Shown one piece after another: positions 7,475-16,446 of a DNA stretch of 31,996 nucleotides. A model generated the notes under the pieces. That model was not told the origin of the DNA, did no database searches, and saw nothing but the letters and a program-made list of their open reading frames with translations. The number at the start of each line of letters is the position of its first letter. Positions within the stretch are counted from its first letter, which is position 1. Origin of the DNA: a virus. Made by a program: the position numbers and the translations under genes. The stretch is from positions 1 to 31,996 of IMG/VR virus record IMGVR_UViG_3300028573_000042, one strand, 5' to 3'.

Positions 7475-9780
7475 GCTGGCATCAACCCCTGTGCATTAAC
7501 CTGTGGAGCCTGTGCTTTCTTGCCTGTACGGGCCTGTCGTATACGATCCATCATTTGATATAGCCGCTTCGATCCTGCTTCCGTGGACCCATTACCTAGA
7601 TGGGATACCACGTCAGCCGGGACGACAAATTCTCCATCGCCAAGCGCGGCTGGTTCTGGGGGCCTGTTGCCACCTACAATCTGGGCCGGGATACTGTCAC
7701 TCATGCCATCACCGGGACCTTTAAGCAGGCGTCCTTGGCTAAGTGCAGTAAGCCCGCCCGGAGCATATCTTTTGATCTGCCCGCCCTGCTTAGAACCATA
7801 AATACCTGTAGAACTAAGATAATTACTGCCTCCGGCATTATCGTTAGTATTCTCGGTATAAAAGGGCTGTGAATAGTCGTACTGTGAAGGATCATAAGCC
7901 GGCGCCGCCGCATCCGGAGTTACATATGTCCCCGTAGTAGTTCCATCTGCGCTAATTCCAGTATTATCTACATACGGGCTATTTATAAAGGGCTGGCTGG
8001 CTATATCATTATAAGCCCCACCGGGGTTACTTTGATCTAATGTAAAATTAGCGTCGTTCGTAGCGTTAGTCTGAGCATTATTATAAGTAGCATTAGCCTG
8101 CTGACTAGGCGTCAATCCAGAAATATAATTAGTAGCATTACCAAGCCCAGTGGCTATTCCAGCCGTTGTGTTGAACCCAATACTATTTAATCCCGCCCCA
8201 ATAAGTTTTAGAGGATTATATGTACCCGCATTAGAAGGAACCACATTTAGCTGCGACGGCGGACTACCATTATCTTGTGATGCATAATAATCCGGGCTAC
8301 TAATATCCTGTGCTGTAGCATTAGGCCCCGAAGTATTAGAATTACTCTGATCAGTAACAGGAAACCCCGTAGAAGGGTCTACCATTACTTGAGTGCCCAC
8401 TGGAGTATTACCAGTAAGACTTGGAATGCCCGCAGCTGGAGTTTGAGAAGTACCAGACGGATTCGGGCTATTAGTAGTTCCATTGGCAATACCTCCACTC
8501 GTCGGCGGGGCTTTAAAAGAATTATTTAGATTCTGTAAATAGTTAGTCCAATCACCGGACGGTGGGGCCGCATGTACTTGCTGCGCCTGCTGTTGCTGAC
8601 CTTGTGTAATCTGGTTTTGATACTGTTGAATTAGCGCCGCCTGTTGTGGATTTGTTGGCGTAAGTGGCGTCGCCTGCGGAGCAGCCTGATTAGGCTGCGC
8701 GGCTCCAGTAAGAGTCTGAGCAGCTTGAGCAGTTCCGGCAGGAAGAGTAGTGCTAATCCCACCAGTATCATAATGTTTGATAGACCCACCATGTCTATAA
8801 TTCCCCATATAAATAGGAGTGGAGTACCCCTGTCCAAGTATTGGCAACTGCCCCGGCCCCGGATGAGGATTTTGCGTACCTCTATTATATTGTTCTTTAT
8901 ATAGGGGATAAGTGGGTTTAGCTGGGATCTGCTGTTGGTTAAGGTACGACTGGTACATAGCCGGCGCAGCCGCTTCCATAAGGCTATATTTACCAGAATT
9001 CGCGGCGACATCGCCTAGCGCTTGGCTAGAAGTCATACTGTCAGAGCCGCCCGCAAGAGTTCTAAGTCCTTGCCCAAACTGCTGGCCAGTAAAGCCATTA
9101 GAAACAGAAGAAGCTTCATTGGCGCGGATACCCGACGTAGCTGCCTGCTGAGCGGCTTGGCCAGAAGTAATAAATTTTAACTGGCCGTTCTTGCCCGTTG
9201 TAGCTACAACCTGATTAGGATCTTGCGTAGGTGTAACAGACGTGGCTGGCGTAGTATCCGTAGCAATCCCGCTAGGTCCTTCCATGGGCTGAAGCCCAGA
9301 AGAATCAGTAGGCGTGGCTGCGGCCGGATCGTTGGCGAGTGAAGAATTCGTAGCCGCCGAAGCAGCCTGATCGGCCGTGGATTGCGCACCAACTCCAGCA
9401 ATCCCACTAGCAATATTAGCCCCACCATACGCACCCAAACCAGCTGTCAAACCAGACATAAACGCGGTCTTGTGATTAATAGCAGCGTCAGCGGCGCCAA
9501 CAATAAGCCCAGCGGCAGGAGCGCCTACCCCTGTTGCAGCAAGTACGCCGCCAGCGATTGTAGGAAGGATACTATCAAGCCAGCCAGCTTCCAGCAGGCC
9601 AGTATGAGGATTACGGGTAAGACTGCCACCAGCAGCCATAGCCAATTTTTGAAGGCCATCTACTTCCTTATTGCTCATATGCACGAGCTGAGAATCAGGC
9701 CCACGCCCCAATGCCGCGATCCCACGAGATAGATCAAAGTGGGATTTCTGAGTCTGCGGATGGAGCATTCTCTGACTCAT
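7471..9780 (-). CDS. 769-aa Gly/Ala/Asn-rich internal virion protein with GG-motifs and conserved C-terminal domain
   Basis: I chose the ATG at 9780 (MSQRML) because it gives an ATGA overlap with the upstream gene and has GGTGA nearby; a TTG five codons upstream is less likely. Residues about 45-60 (LAMAAGGSLTRNPHTGLLEAG) precede an Ala/Gly-rich hydrophobic region (about 65-135) suited to membrane insertion. A long low-complexity Thr/Asn/Gln/Pro/Ser middle follows. Two glycine-framed motifs, HGGSIKHYDTGG (about 328) and QGGQIKRYAPGG (about 663), come before a compact C-terminal domain with GPGDGMSDSIPA and DGEFVVPADVVSHLGNGST. From memory, that last block recurs in virion proteins of marine and freshwater podophages. 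The likely role is an internal ejection-channel protein, by position and composition only. Confidence 0.72.
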   Translation of the reverse strand: MSQRMLHPQTQKSHFDLSRGIAALGRGPDSQLVHMSNKEVDGLQKLAMAAGGSLTRNPHTGLLEAGWLDSILPTIAGGVLAATGVGAPAAGLIVGAADAAINHKTAFMSGLTAGLGAYGGANIASGIAGVGAQSTADQAASAATNSSLANDPAAATPTDSSGLQPMEGPSGIATDTTPATSVTPTQDPNQVVATTGKNGQLKFITSGQAAQQAATSGIRANEASSVSNGFTGQQFGQGLRTLAGGSDSMTSSQALGDVAANSGKYSLMEAAAPAMYQSYLNQQQIPAKPTYPLYKEQYNRGTQNPHPGPGQLPILGQGYSTPIYMGNYRHGGSIKHYDTGGISTTLPAGTAQAAQTLTGAAQPNQAAPQATPLTPTNPQQAALIQQYQNQITQGQQQQAQQVHAAPPSGDWTNYLQNLNNSFKAPPTSGGIANGTTNSPNPSGTSQTPAAGIPSLTGNTPVGTQVMVDPSTGFPVTDQSNSNTSGPNATAQDISSPDYYASQDNGSPPSQLNVVPSNAGTYNPLKLIGAGLNSIGFNTTAGIATGLGNATNYISGLTPSQQANATYNNAQTNATNDANFTLDQSNPGGAYNDIASQPFINSPYVDNTGISADGTTTGTYVTPDAAAPAYDPSQYDYSQPFYTENTNDNAGGSNYLSSTGIYGSKQGGQIKRYAPGGLTALSQGRLLKGPGDGMSDSIPAQIVGGNRPPEPAALGDGEFVVPADVVSHLGNGSTEAGSKRLYQMMDRIRQARTGKKAQAPQVNAQGLMPA

Positions 9781-10163
9781 TGATTCACCAACCAATCCGT
9801 TGAATTAGAATTACTAGCACTACAATTTATCGTAAAGCCACTCGCTAACTTATTAGTAACCCAACAGTACCCAGCCGCGTTCCCAGACAAAGCTACAGAA
9901 TAAGTATTATTAGGTTGAATCTGATTAGGCGTAAAAACTACATTAACTGTTGTGGACGCATTAAATGTAGCCGTTCCACTTACGTCCGCAGCGTCAGCAA
10001 GTATATTCAAATTCAAAGCATTACACAACTGTGTAAAGAATAACCTTAGAATATTATTATTCCCTACCGCATATACACCAGAATACGTATTCGGCGGTAC
10101 CGGCAAGTTAGGCGGGGACACCGTAACCGGAGTAGTAGTACTGATTATGCGTTGTATACTCAT
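9777..10163 (-). CDS. 128-aa beta-rich small virion protein
   Basis: After a Pro-rich N-terminus, the protein has a short hydrophobic helix (about 38-55, NILRLFFTQLCNALNLNIL) and then alternating strands rich in Thr, Asn and Ser (FNASTTVNVVFTP, NTYSVALSG, GYCWVTNKLASGFTIN). The pattern SGFTIN...S after a YSV strand resembles a small beta domain that often ends phage tail fibres, so it may be a detachable receptor-binding or cap subunit. It starts 3 bases after the nozzle-gene stop and overlaps the 769-aa gene by ATGA. Two cysteines (in GYCWV and INCSAS) lie near each other in sequence, but nothing shows whether they pair. I do not recognise a named family. Confidence 0.62.
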   Translation of the reverse strand: MSIQRIISTTTPVTVSPPNLPVPPNTYSGVYAVGNNNILRLFFTQLCNALNLNILADAADVSGTATFNASTTVNVVFTPNQIQPNNTYSVALSGNAAGYCWVTNKLASGFTINCSASNSNSTDWLVNQ

Positions 10164-10166
10164 GCT

Positions 10167-12560
10167 TTACCTACGCCCGTCCGGTCTGATATCGAAGCGC
10201 AGCGCACCTAACTGCCAGAATACGCCTAAGTTTGGCGAAGAAATCTGGAGTGCCATCTGGCGCCCACGTACCCGTGTATAAATCTGGCTGGTAAATAATT
10301 CTACAGGCGATGTAGAACTACTCGTTACTGACATCTGGTCAGGGTTAGTAACCGAACTGGAATACGAAGTACCCGTACTTTCACGCGGGTACACAGTTAA
10401 ATATATAACAGGATTAGATGAAGTAGAGGTATTGAATATAAAGTCCGGTAGGCAGCGCCAGACTTGTGCGTAGTGATGCCCGTCGCCAATAGCGAAGTCC
10501 GCCGACTGTAGAACCGAATTAATAGCTATAGGCCCAGTAGACGGCGTATTGTCGTCTATGTAATTCTCGTGGTACACAAGTTGATTAGGTACCAGTGGAT
10601 AAACTGGCGCATATGCGGCGTGGGCCGCTGCCGTGGTACCATTTACTCCGCGAACAACCCCAGCAAGATTATTACCACTAATATTAGCGTAGGATATTTG
10701 TTCCGTATCAATAATTAAAGTTCCGCTTATGGGATATGTACTAGGATCTATTAAAGCAATATTCATCTGGGAACTATTAATGCCCGCAGATAAATAGCTT
10801 AGCTTAGAGCTATATATCCCCATAGGGAAAGGCTTAAGGGAGTTCTGATAAAAAAACGTCCTATTTATACTCCCATAATACCAAGTATTTTCTATATAGT
10901 TATAAATTACGTAGCTATCGTTTACATTGCTATTTATGGAAGGATATACCCACCATACTTCATTGAATGGTTCATTATGCCCAGCGACAATTTGCAGCGC
11001 TTGAGTAAGGTTAATATTAGTAAATATAAACTTACGCAAAGTACACGGGAGGGTATTGACCATACCGGAATATACGTAAAACTTGTCCACGCCCATCCAG
11101 TACGTTACACCATTGACCGTAATCATGGCATTTTGCGAGATAATGGATATATTGTCCATTAGCGGTGTAAAGCCGAAGACGTATGGTGGACCGATATACT
11201 GCATCGAATACAATGCTTGGTCCGTCCATATCAATATCTCCTGACGAGTGTTTACAGCACCTACTATATAACTACCGTTCGTCAGTGTCTGAGACCCCGC
11301 CTGATTAGAGGTTGTAATAGACCAGTCGGCGGCTACGGATTGATCGGACCAGCGTACAAGAAGTGGGTTGAAGGGCTGGCTATAACTACCTTGCAGCGGG
11401 TTATAAGGCGTAGCCCCCATAGCCACTACAAATCCAGTAGTATCTGAACTAATTATCTGAAACGTTTCAGTAGGGGCGGTTTGGCCAGAGTAGCTAAACG
11501 TCAAAGTTACATTAGTCTGGGTACCAGTAGTGGCCGCTGAAAGAGTTACAAGTGTGCCGCCCACGGCTGTAGACACAACATAAGTACCCACAGTAATACC
11601 CGGTCCTGATACATAAGCCCCGTTATCTATATAAGCAGTAGAAGTAACATTGATCTGGCTTACAGTACCTGTCCACGAGACATTGGTCTGCGTACTCTTA
11701 GTCTGCGTATTGGCATACTGGGCAATCGTAATAGCCGGCGTCCAAGTAGCGCTACTTTGATACGAATTCTGCCAGTAATAAATTCCGCCCGCGCGTATAG
11801 CCATTACCAAATCTTGGTTAAAATTGGCTTGTGACCATATCCGCAGGGGTGTGTACCCAGAAGAAGATGCTCCGAACCCTCCGAGCCCGAACCCTCCAGA
11901 TCCCCATCCAGCCGACGCGGAAGCAATAGCGTTACCTGCTGGAATTTTATAAGTAGCAGTTGCTGAAGAATTTCCGCCAGTAGTAGAACTACCCGCGTTA
12001 GCTGATACTATAATCGTAAAAGTAGTGCTGCTAGGAATAGTTATAATTTCATAAGAGGCCGTATTAGACCCAGCCGGAATAATAACCGCGCCGCCAACAG
12101 TAATACCCGCCCCGCCAGCCAGCGTAAACAATACCTCAGTACCCACAATAAGATCGGCAATAGAAGCTAAGCTAGCGTCAGTTACTGTAACTAACTGACT
12201 CCCGGAAGTAGTAGCAAACGCCGTATTAGTCAGCGCATTAGGAGTAGTAACTCCGAGATAACTAGTCTGATACGCATCATTGGGGGTTATATCGTTGTAT
12301 GTCCCATTGAATTCTACATAGTATCTTTGGTTCGTACCGAAAGCAGTTAAGATATCTGTGTTGTAATCCGCCCACGTATACAACGATCTAGCAACGCCGA
12401 AGAAAGTATTGCCCGGCGAATAATTAGACCAGCCCCCTATTTTTTCAGGGTAGCCACTACGAAACCGGACGTTATTGCAGCTAACCCACCCGCCTTCATT
12501 GGCGTAGACGGTTACTTCTTTATTTATACCGGGACGAAACTGTACTTTAGTTATTGGCAT
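10167..12560 (-). CDS. Tail nozzle / packaged-DNA stabilisation protein (gp10-like, 797 aa)
   Basis: The N-terminus (KVQFRPGINKEVTVYANEGG, then NVRFRSGYPEKIGGW) and a later block (YWMGVDKFYVYSG, VWWVYPS, YNYIENTWYYG) match my memory of a widespread podophage protein placed near tail genes. Its beta-propeller-like repeat pattern fits the P22 gp10 / T7 gp12 role of forming the lower tail tube that keeps DNA in the head. The length (797 aa) is above the roughly 470 aa of P22 gp10. The extra length includes at least two Gly/Thr/Val-rich beta inserts (about residues 100-205 and 285-360), one carrying GPGITVGTYVVS. It overlaps the lysozyme stop by 14 bases. The family is fairly sure; the exact P22 equivalence is inferred. 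Confidence 0.75.
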   Translation of the reverse strand: MPITKVQFRPGINKEVTVYANEGGWVSCNNVRFRSGYPEKIGGWSNYSPGNTFFGVARSLYTWADYNTDILTAFGTNQRYYVEFNGTYNDITPNDAYQTSYLGVTTPNALTNTAFATTSGSQLVTVTDASLASIADLIVGTEVLFTLAGGAGITVGGAVIIPAGSNTASYEIITIPSSTTFTIIVSANAGSSTTGGNSSATATYKIPAGNAIASASAGWGSGGFGLGGFGASSSGYTPLRIWSQANFNQDLVMAIRAGGIYYWQNSYQSSATWTPAITIAQYANTQTKSTQTNVSWTGTVSQINVTSTAYIDNGAYVSGPGITVGTYVVSTAVGGTLVTLSAATTGTQTNVTLTFSYSGQTAPTETFQIISSDTTGFVVAMGATPYNPLQGSYSQPFNPLLVRWSDQSVAADWSITTSNQAGSQTLTNGSYIVGAVNTRQEILIWTDQALYSMQYIGPPYVFGFTPLMDNISIISQNAMITVNGVTYWMGVDKFYVYSGMVNTLPCTLRKFIFTNINLTQALQIVAGHNEPFNEVWWVYPSINSNVNDSYVIYNYIENTWYYGSINRTFFYQNSLKPFPMGIYSSKLSYLSAGINSSQMNIALIDPSTYPISGTLIIDTEQISYANISGNNLAGVVRGVNGTTAAAHAAYAPVYPLVPNQLVYHENYIDDNTPSTGPIAINSVLQSADFAIGDGHHYAQVWRCLPDFIFNTSTSSNPVIYLTVYPRESTGTSYSSSVTNPDQMSVTSSSTSPVELFTSQIYTRVRGRQMALQISSPNLGVFWQLGALRFDIRPDGRR

Positions 12561-12975
12561 TAGGGTCTACGCCCGTTAGTAATATATTAGCCAATGCATC
12601 ATAACGCTCTACAAGTTCATGGGCTACTTCTGAATTCAATAATTCTTGTTCAGCGCCGGACCAGTCTTTCCGTGTAAGCGCCATGATCATATTGGGAAAA
12701 TGCAGCAGCCCCTCTACCCCGACGTTAAAACTTATATCTACAATGACAGATTGTCTTACCGGGTCTAGATTTTTGTACCATATATAAGCCTGCAACGCCT
12801 GATCACGTTCTTGTATTTGCGCCTGAAGTAGAGCCGCAGCAGCGAATTGTGTAATCCCCTGATCAACGCAAAAACCATAACCAATGGTAGTGAAACCATG
12901 AATATCTTTATAAGCTTTAGCCCGAAACCCTTCCTCGGTTTTGAGTCGGGGAGTGACATAATCAATAGTGTTCAT
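12547..12975 (-). CDS. T4-type lysozyme (GH24 endolysin)
   Basis: This 142-aa enzyme cleaves the glycan chains of peptidoglycan. The GH24 catalytic triad is intact and spaced as in T4 lysozyme: Glu15 (KTEEGF), Asp24 (AYKD) and Thr30 (FTTIGYG), that is E-x8-D-x5-T. The later segment DISFNVG matches the family's helical lobe. No signal peptide or signal-anchor segment is visible, so release to the wall should depend on a holin, and the 77-aa coiled-coil/membrane protein directly upstream fits that job. The start overlaps its stop by ATGA. The stop in turn lies 14 bases inside the nozzle gene, which places lysis inside the virion operon. A virion-borne muramidase is a less likely alternative. 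Confidence 0.92.
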   Translation of the reverse strand: MNTIDYVTPRLKTEEGFRAKAYKDIHGFTTIGYGFCVDQGITQFAAAALLQAQIQERDQALQAYIWYKNLDPVRQSVIVDISFNVGVEGLLHFPNMIMALTRKDWSGAEQELLNSEVAHELVERYDALANILLTGVDPNANN

Positions 12976-13205
12976 TGTTTGAAGTGATCAAGGAACCATA
13001 CCGCGCCAGCGCCTATCGCGCCGAATACAAACCTAACTACCCACAAAGCGCCTTTGCCTTCTGAAATAGTATTATTTAACTTAGAAACCGCGTCACCTAA
13101 GTTATGTACCTGAGTAGATAAATTTTTAACTTCGACTTCTAAGCCGCTATTAGCAACTCGTAAGTCGGATACATCTCTTTCAAGGCGTTGCAAGCGGTCG
13201 TCCAT
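12972..13205 (-). CDS. Candidate holin, XhlA-like coiled-coil plus one membrane segment (77 aa)
   Basis: Residues 1-49 form an amphipathic helix with heptad-like spacing (LQRLERDVSDLR, LEVEVKNLSTQVHNLGDAVSKL). Residues about 53-72 are a single hydrophobic segment (ALWVVRFVFGAIGAGAVWFL), ending in a short charged tail. This is the layout of the small XhlA/hemolysin-type membrane proteins that often lie beside phage endolysins. The gene directly precedes and overlaps the lysozyme (ATGA), supporting a role in permeabilising the cytoplasmic membrane at lysis. Membrane topology is read from hydrophobicity alone. A pinholin or a membrane-bound regulator of lysis are alternatives. I see no spanin gene in the window. 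Confidence 0.72.
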   Translation of the reverse strand: MDDRLQRLERDVSDLRVANSGLEVEVKNLSTQVHNLGDAVSKLNNTISEGKGALWVVRFVFGAIGAGAVWFLDHFKQ

Positions 13206-13216
13206 CTAAGTAGTCC

Positions 13217-14347
13217 TTAATTCAGCAGGTAAGTAACAGATATAGTAACAGTAGGTCCTTTATTATTAGATGATGCCCAGCCACTAAGCGAGTTATTTAG
13301 TAAGAAACTAATAGTAGAAGTACTAATAAATGCGCTCGCCCCCGCACTCGCTAGAGCATAAACAGGGCCGCCATTATTTTGCATACTTCCATCCGGAATA
13401 GCTAAATACTGTTGTCTAGTTGGTTGGCAATTAGAGGGTATATTAGTTAAAGTAAGAGACGATGAATTTGAGTTAACAACCGAAGGCGCTGTAATCGCCA
13501 ACGTACAACTATTACCAGCAATACTATAATAAATAGTAGCGGTAGAAGCGGAAGAAAAACCAGTATAAGTGCCAGTAAACGACCCACTCTGAAATTGATT
13601 CACCCCATTAATATAATAACCACTCTGTACATTAAGAGTACCAGCGCCTTCATTCGCGATTCCAGTACCTATTGTGACGCTCCCATCCCCAGCGACCCTC
13701 ATTAACGAAACCGAGCTATTGTAATTACTAAGATAAAGAGCCGTATCAGCGGTCGTTGTCCCCGCCGCTACAAACAGACCGAGCGACTGTCCTGAAGTCG
13801 ATACCCCGTTGATCTTAGTAGCGTAGTAGTTTATAGCCCCGTTGATAGTTACCGCCGTACCGCTAACAGGCATAGCAAACGTATATGGCGTAGATATAGC
13901 TAAAGGACTATAGGCGATAAGATTAATATTAGTCCCATCGTTATAAACAAACGAAGTAGAGCCATTAGGTACTGTTACCGCAGCACCAGATGGTGAGCCT
14001 ATCGAGCCATTACTTACTTTAATAACGCCAGCGGAAGTAGCGTTGTTAACTACATAAAGCTTTTGGTTAGCCGGAACATATAGATACTGCGACGAGAAGT
14101 TAGTCCCGCTGCAATAGAAATAAATATTACGCCCGTTGCTACTTGACGACCCACCAGTATTACTAAACTGGTTATTATTAATATATACCTGCTGGTCCGC
14201 GCTGGCATATACAACGTTGTAATACCCGGTAATCGCCGTCTCTAGACCAGAGCCAATATTATTATTGACAACCCCGCCCCACGAACCAGCTAGGTCCCCG
14301 GTACCGATAAGGGTAAGTTGTAGATTCGAGCTGTAAGTTTCTGCCAT
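13217..14347 (-). CDS. Tail fibre protein (376 aa)
   Basis: The N-terminus (TYSSNLQLTLIGTGDLAGSW, then GGVVNNNIGSGLETAITGY) matches a block I recall from the start of many podophage and siphophage tail fibres, where it attaches the fibre to the virion. The rest is Ser/Asn/Thr/Gly/Val-rich beta sequence typical of trimeric fibre shafts, with a C-terminal region (about 255-376) that probably forms the receptor-binding tip. It starts within the tailspike stop (TAATG, 1-base overlap). No enzymatic motif is visible, so a binding role rather than cleavage is likely. The receptor cannot be inferred. Confidence 0.82.
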   Translation of the reverse strand: MAETYSSNLQLTLIGTGDLAGSWGGVVNNNIGSGLETAITGYYNVVYASADQQVYINNNQFSNTGGSSSSNGRNIYFYCSGTNFSSQYLYVPANQKLYVVNNATSAGVIKVSNGSIGSPSGAAVTVPNGSTSFVYNDGTNINLIAYSPLAISTPYTFAMPVSGTAVTINGAINYYATKINGVSTSGQSLGLFVAAGTTTADTALYLSNYNSSVSLMRVAGDGSVTIGTGIANEGAGTLNVQSGYYINGVNQFQSGSFTGTYTGFSSASTATIYYSIAGNSCTLAITAPSVVNSNSSSLTLTNIPSNCQPTRQQYLAIPDGSMQNNGGPVYALASAGASAFISTSTISFLLNNSLSGWASSNNKGPTVTISVTYLLN

Positions 14348-16446
14348 TAGATTGGTGTCCCTAGTGCGAGCGGATAAAGTCTGCCGAAGTAAAGTTGGGT
14401 TGAACCGGAACCCGTAGCCGCTATATTAAGAGTTAGGGTGGTAGTACCACCAGAACCCCCGGTAGATCCACCAGATACGACTCTTGCATACGACGGCATA
14501 TTTGTTCCAAATAACCAATCCCCGTTATAAATTGTATTATAAAAAGAAGAGCCGCCAGTCAAGGTTACTGCTGTAGTTCCATTAGTTGTGGCGTTAACAG
14601 TCGAGATTGGTGCCCACTCAGTCGGGCACACAAACATCGAGCCAGCTTGATAAGTATTCCAATTCGCCACGGTATCATAAAGAAGCGGATCGAATAAAAG
14701 CGCACAAGTCACTAACTGAGAGCCGGAGTTAATCGCCGACACCTGTAGCATTGGCATTACGTACTGGGTTAAACTAGAGGCCGTTACCTTGGCCTGCCAG
14801 TGCAAAATATCCCCAACTTGAAATGCTAGGTAGTTAGTGCAATTAAAAGTAAGGCTGGATGGAGTAGGCCATACGTTAATAGTCAAGGTAAGATTAGTTA
14901 CACCACTGACCTGAACAAATGGTTGTCCCGCCTGCGATTGATACGAGTAATCGGATGCGGAATTTGAAATATATCGTGACTGAAATACAGCCCTGAAACG
15001 ATTATTTACCGCTTGCTCAGCTAATCCGTATCCGCGAGGGTAGATGTCGGATACCTCATACGCTCCCCCTGACCCATTTGGCACAGCGCAATTCTTCATA
15101 ACCGTTGGTGTACTGTTCTTGGTTAGTCCAACTAATGGAGGAATATTAGTTGACCCAGAAGCGCCAAGTGAGCATTGTTCAAGAGTCATAGTAATGGGGT
15201 CACTAATAAGATTAAGCACAGGATTATTCGCTGAAAGAGTCGAAAGACCTATGCTCGTACCCTTAAATGTAGCGACCCCGTGATTTTCAAGTACTACCGG
15301 AGGCGGTGGCGGCCACCCAGTAACCTGAGATATGGTATAATCTCCCCCAATAAAAGATAGTGCTGAACAATTACCTCCAGAACCTTGCCCCCACAGCCCT
15401 ATTTGCCTAATAGACTCAGCATAATTTTCTTCAAATGTTGAAGAACCAAAAGCTTTCTGAAATTGAAAGAGTCTATAAAGAAACCCTAAATTCAAGCCCT
15501 TGACTCTAGAAGGTGGGCATCCTTGAAAGTTTCCGTAATTGATACCGTCAAATGCCTGCCTGCATCCTCCTATACCACCATCATTCATAGCAAACAGGCG
15601 ACTTTGAGACTGCCCAATGGCTACCCCAGTATCACACCACGAGATTTGACTATTACGAGTAAGAAGTCCAGAACCATTTTCTGCGGCAGCGCCACTAGTA
15701 GATAATGCTATACCTACAAAGAAATATTGAATCTGTATGTTATCAAGTAGGACTAAGTTAGAACCAAAACTTGCCGAATATGTAAGTCCCGGATACCCAC
15801 CATCAGATGGTGAATTAACTATCAGTGGGTCTATTGCTATAGCACAATAGGGGGAATTTGTAATGGTTGGCCCACCACGCACACCGGCAGTTAGGTATTT
15901 AGTGTAGTCGTCTACAGGGCAATTGTACCCAACTGTTCCATATGGAGCATAATTCTGCCCCATTATAGCGAAATCTCTTAGCCAAACTCCGTTGACAGTA
16001 TTAAGACAAAAGGTAGGTAAAGTCTTTGTTTGATTAACAATCACTGTGTTGGATGTTTGAAATCCCAAGACATATGGGGCAGTAGGAGTATTAGCGACAG
16101 TAAATTGGCTGCCCAGAGAACCAGATCCAAACAATCCCCACTGCCCACCTTGGTACGTCTGCACCTGATAACCAATTGGCACATTTACTACAGAAAAGAT
16201 ACCGGACGGTAATTGAACTGGTAGATTGTATGCAGTAGCTTGGGTAAGCGCTGAATTGATAGCCACTGAACTATCGTTGTTACCAGTAGGATCTATGGCA
16301 AAATCGCGAGCGTCTACAAATAATCCATTACCATTAAACAGCGTCGTAAAATTAGTATTTATATCAGTAAACGCATTACGCAACGGCTCGCCAGTCTTAT
16401 TATTAGGCGCTGTTCCTGTGTTAATAACTATCTGAGAAGTAGCCAT
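14347..16446 (-). CDS. Tailspike with pectate-lyase-like beta-helix (699 aa)
   Basis: The N-terminus has the virion-attachment motif APNNKTGEPLRNAFTDIN, which I recall from many phage tail proteins. It is followed by VDARDFAIDPTGNNDSSVAI, the entry strand typical of the pectate-lyase-3/glycosyl-hydrolase-28-like right-handed beta-helix. The helix region runs to about residue 455, with Asn/Gly-rich turns. A C-terminal beta region follows, including a Gly/Thr module (about 620-690, with a GGSTGGSGGTTT stretch). Tailspikes of this build bind and often cut capsular or O-antigen polysaccharide. I cannot point to catalytic residues with confidence, so an enzymatic role is inferred. The start overlaps the upstream stop by 1 base (TAATG), with GGTGGGG about 7 bases before it. 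Confidence 0.8.
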   Translation of the reverse strand: MATSQIVINTGTAPNNKTGEPLRNAFTDINTNFTTLFNGNGLFVDARDFAIDPTGNNDSSVAINSALTQATAYNLPVQLPSGIFSVVNVPIGYQVQTYQGGQWGLFGSGSLGSQFTVANTPTAPYVLGFQTSNTVIVNQTKTLPTFCLNTVNGVWLRDFAIMGQNYAPYGTVGYNCPVDDYTKYLTAGVRGGPTITNSPYCAIAIDPLIVNSPSDGGYPGLTYSASFGSNLVLLDNIQIQYFFVGIALSTSGAAAENGSGLLTRNSQISWCDTGVAIGQSQSRLFAMNDGGIGGCRQAFDGINYGNFQGCPPSRVKGLNLGFLYRLFQFQKAFGSSTFEENYAESIRQIGLWGQGSGGNCSALSFIGGDYTISQVTGWPPPPPVVLENHGVATFKGTSIGLSTLSANNPVLNLISDPITMTLEQCSLGASGSTNIPPLVGLTKNSTPTVMKNCAVPNGSGGAYEVSDIYPRGYGLAEQAVNNRFRAVFQSRYISNSASDYSYQSQAGQPFVQVSGVTNLTLTINVWPTPSSLTFNCTNYLAFQVGDILHWQAKVTASSLTQYVMPMLQVSAINSGSQLVTCALLFDPLLYDTVANWNTYQAGSMFVCPTEWAPISTVNATTNGTTAVTLTGGSSFYNTIYNGDWLFGTNMPSYARVVSGGSTGGSGGTTTLTLNIAATGSGSTQLYFGRLYPLALGTPI

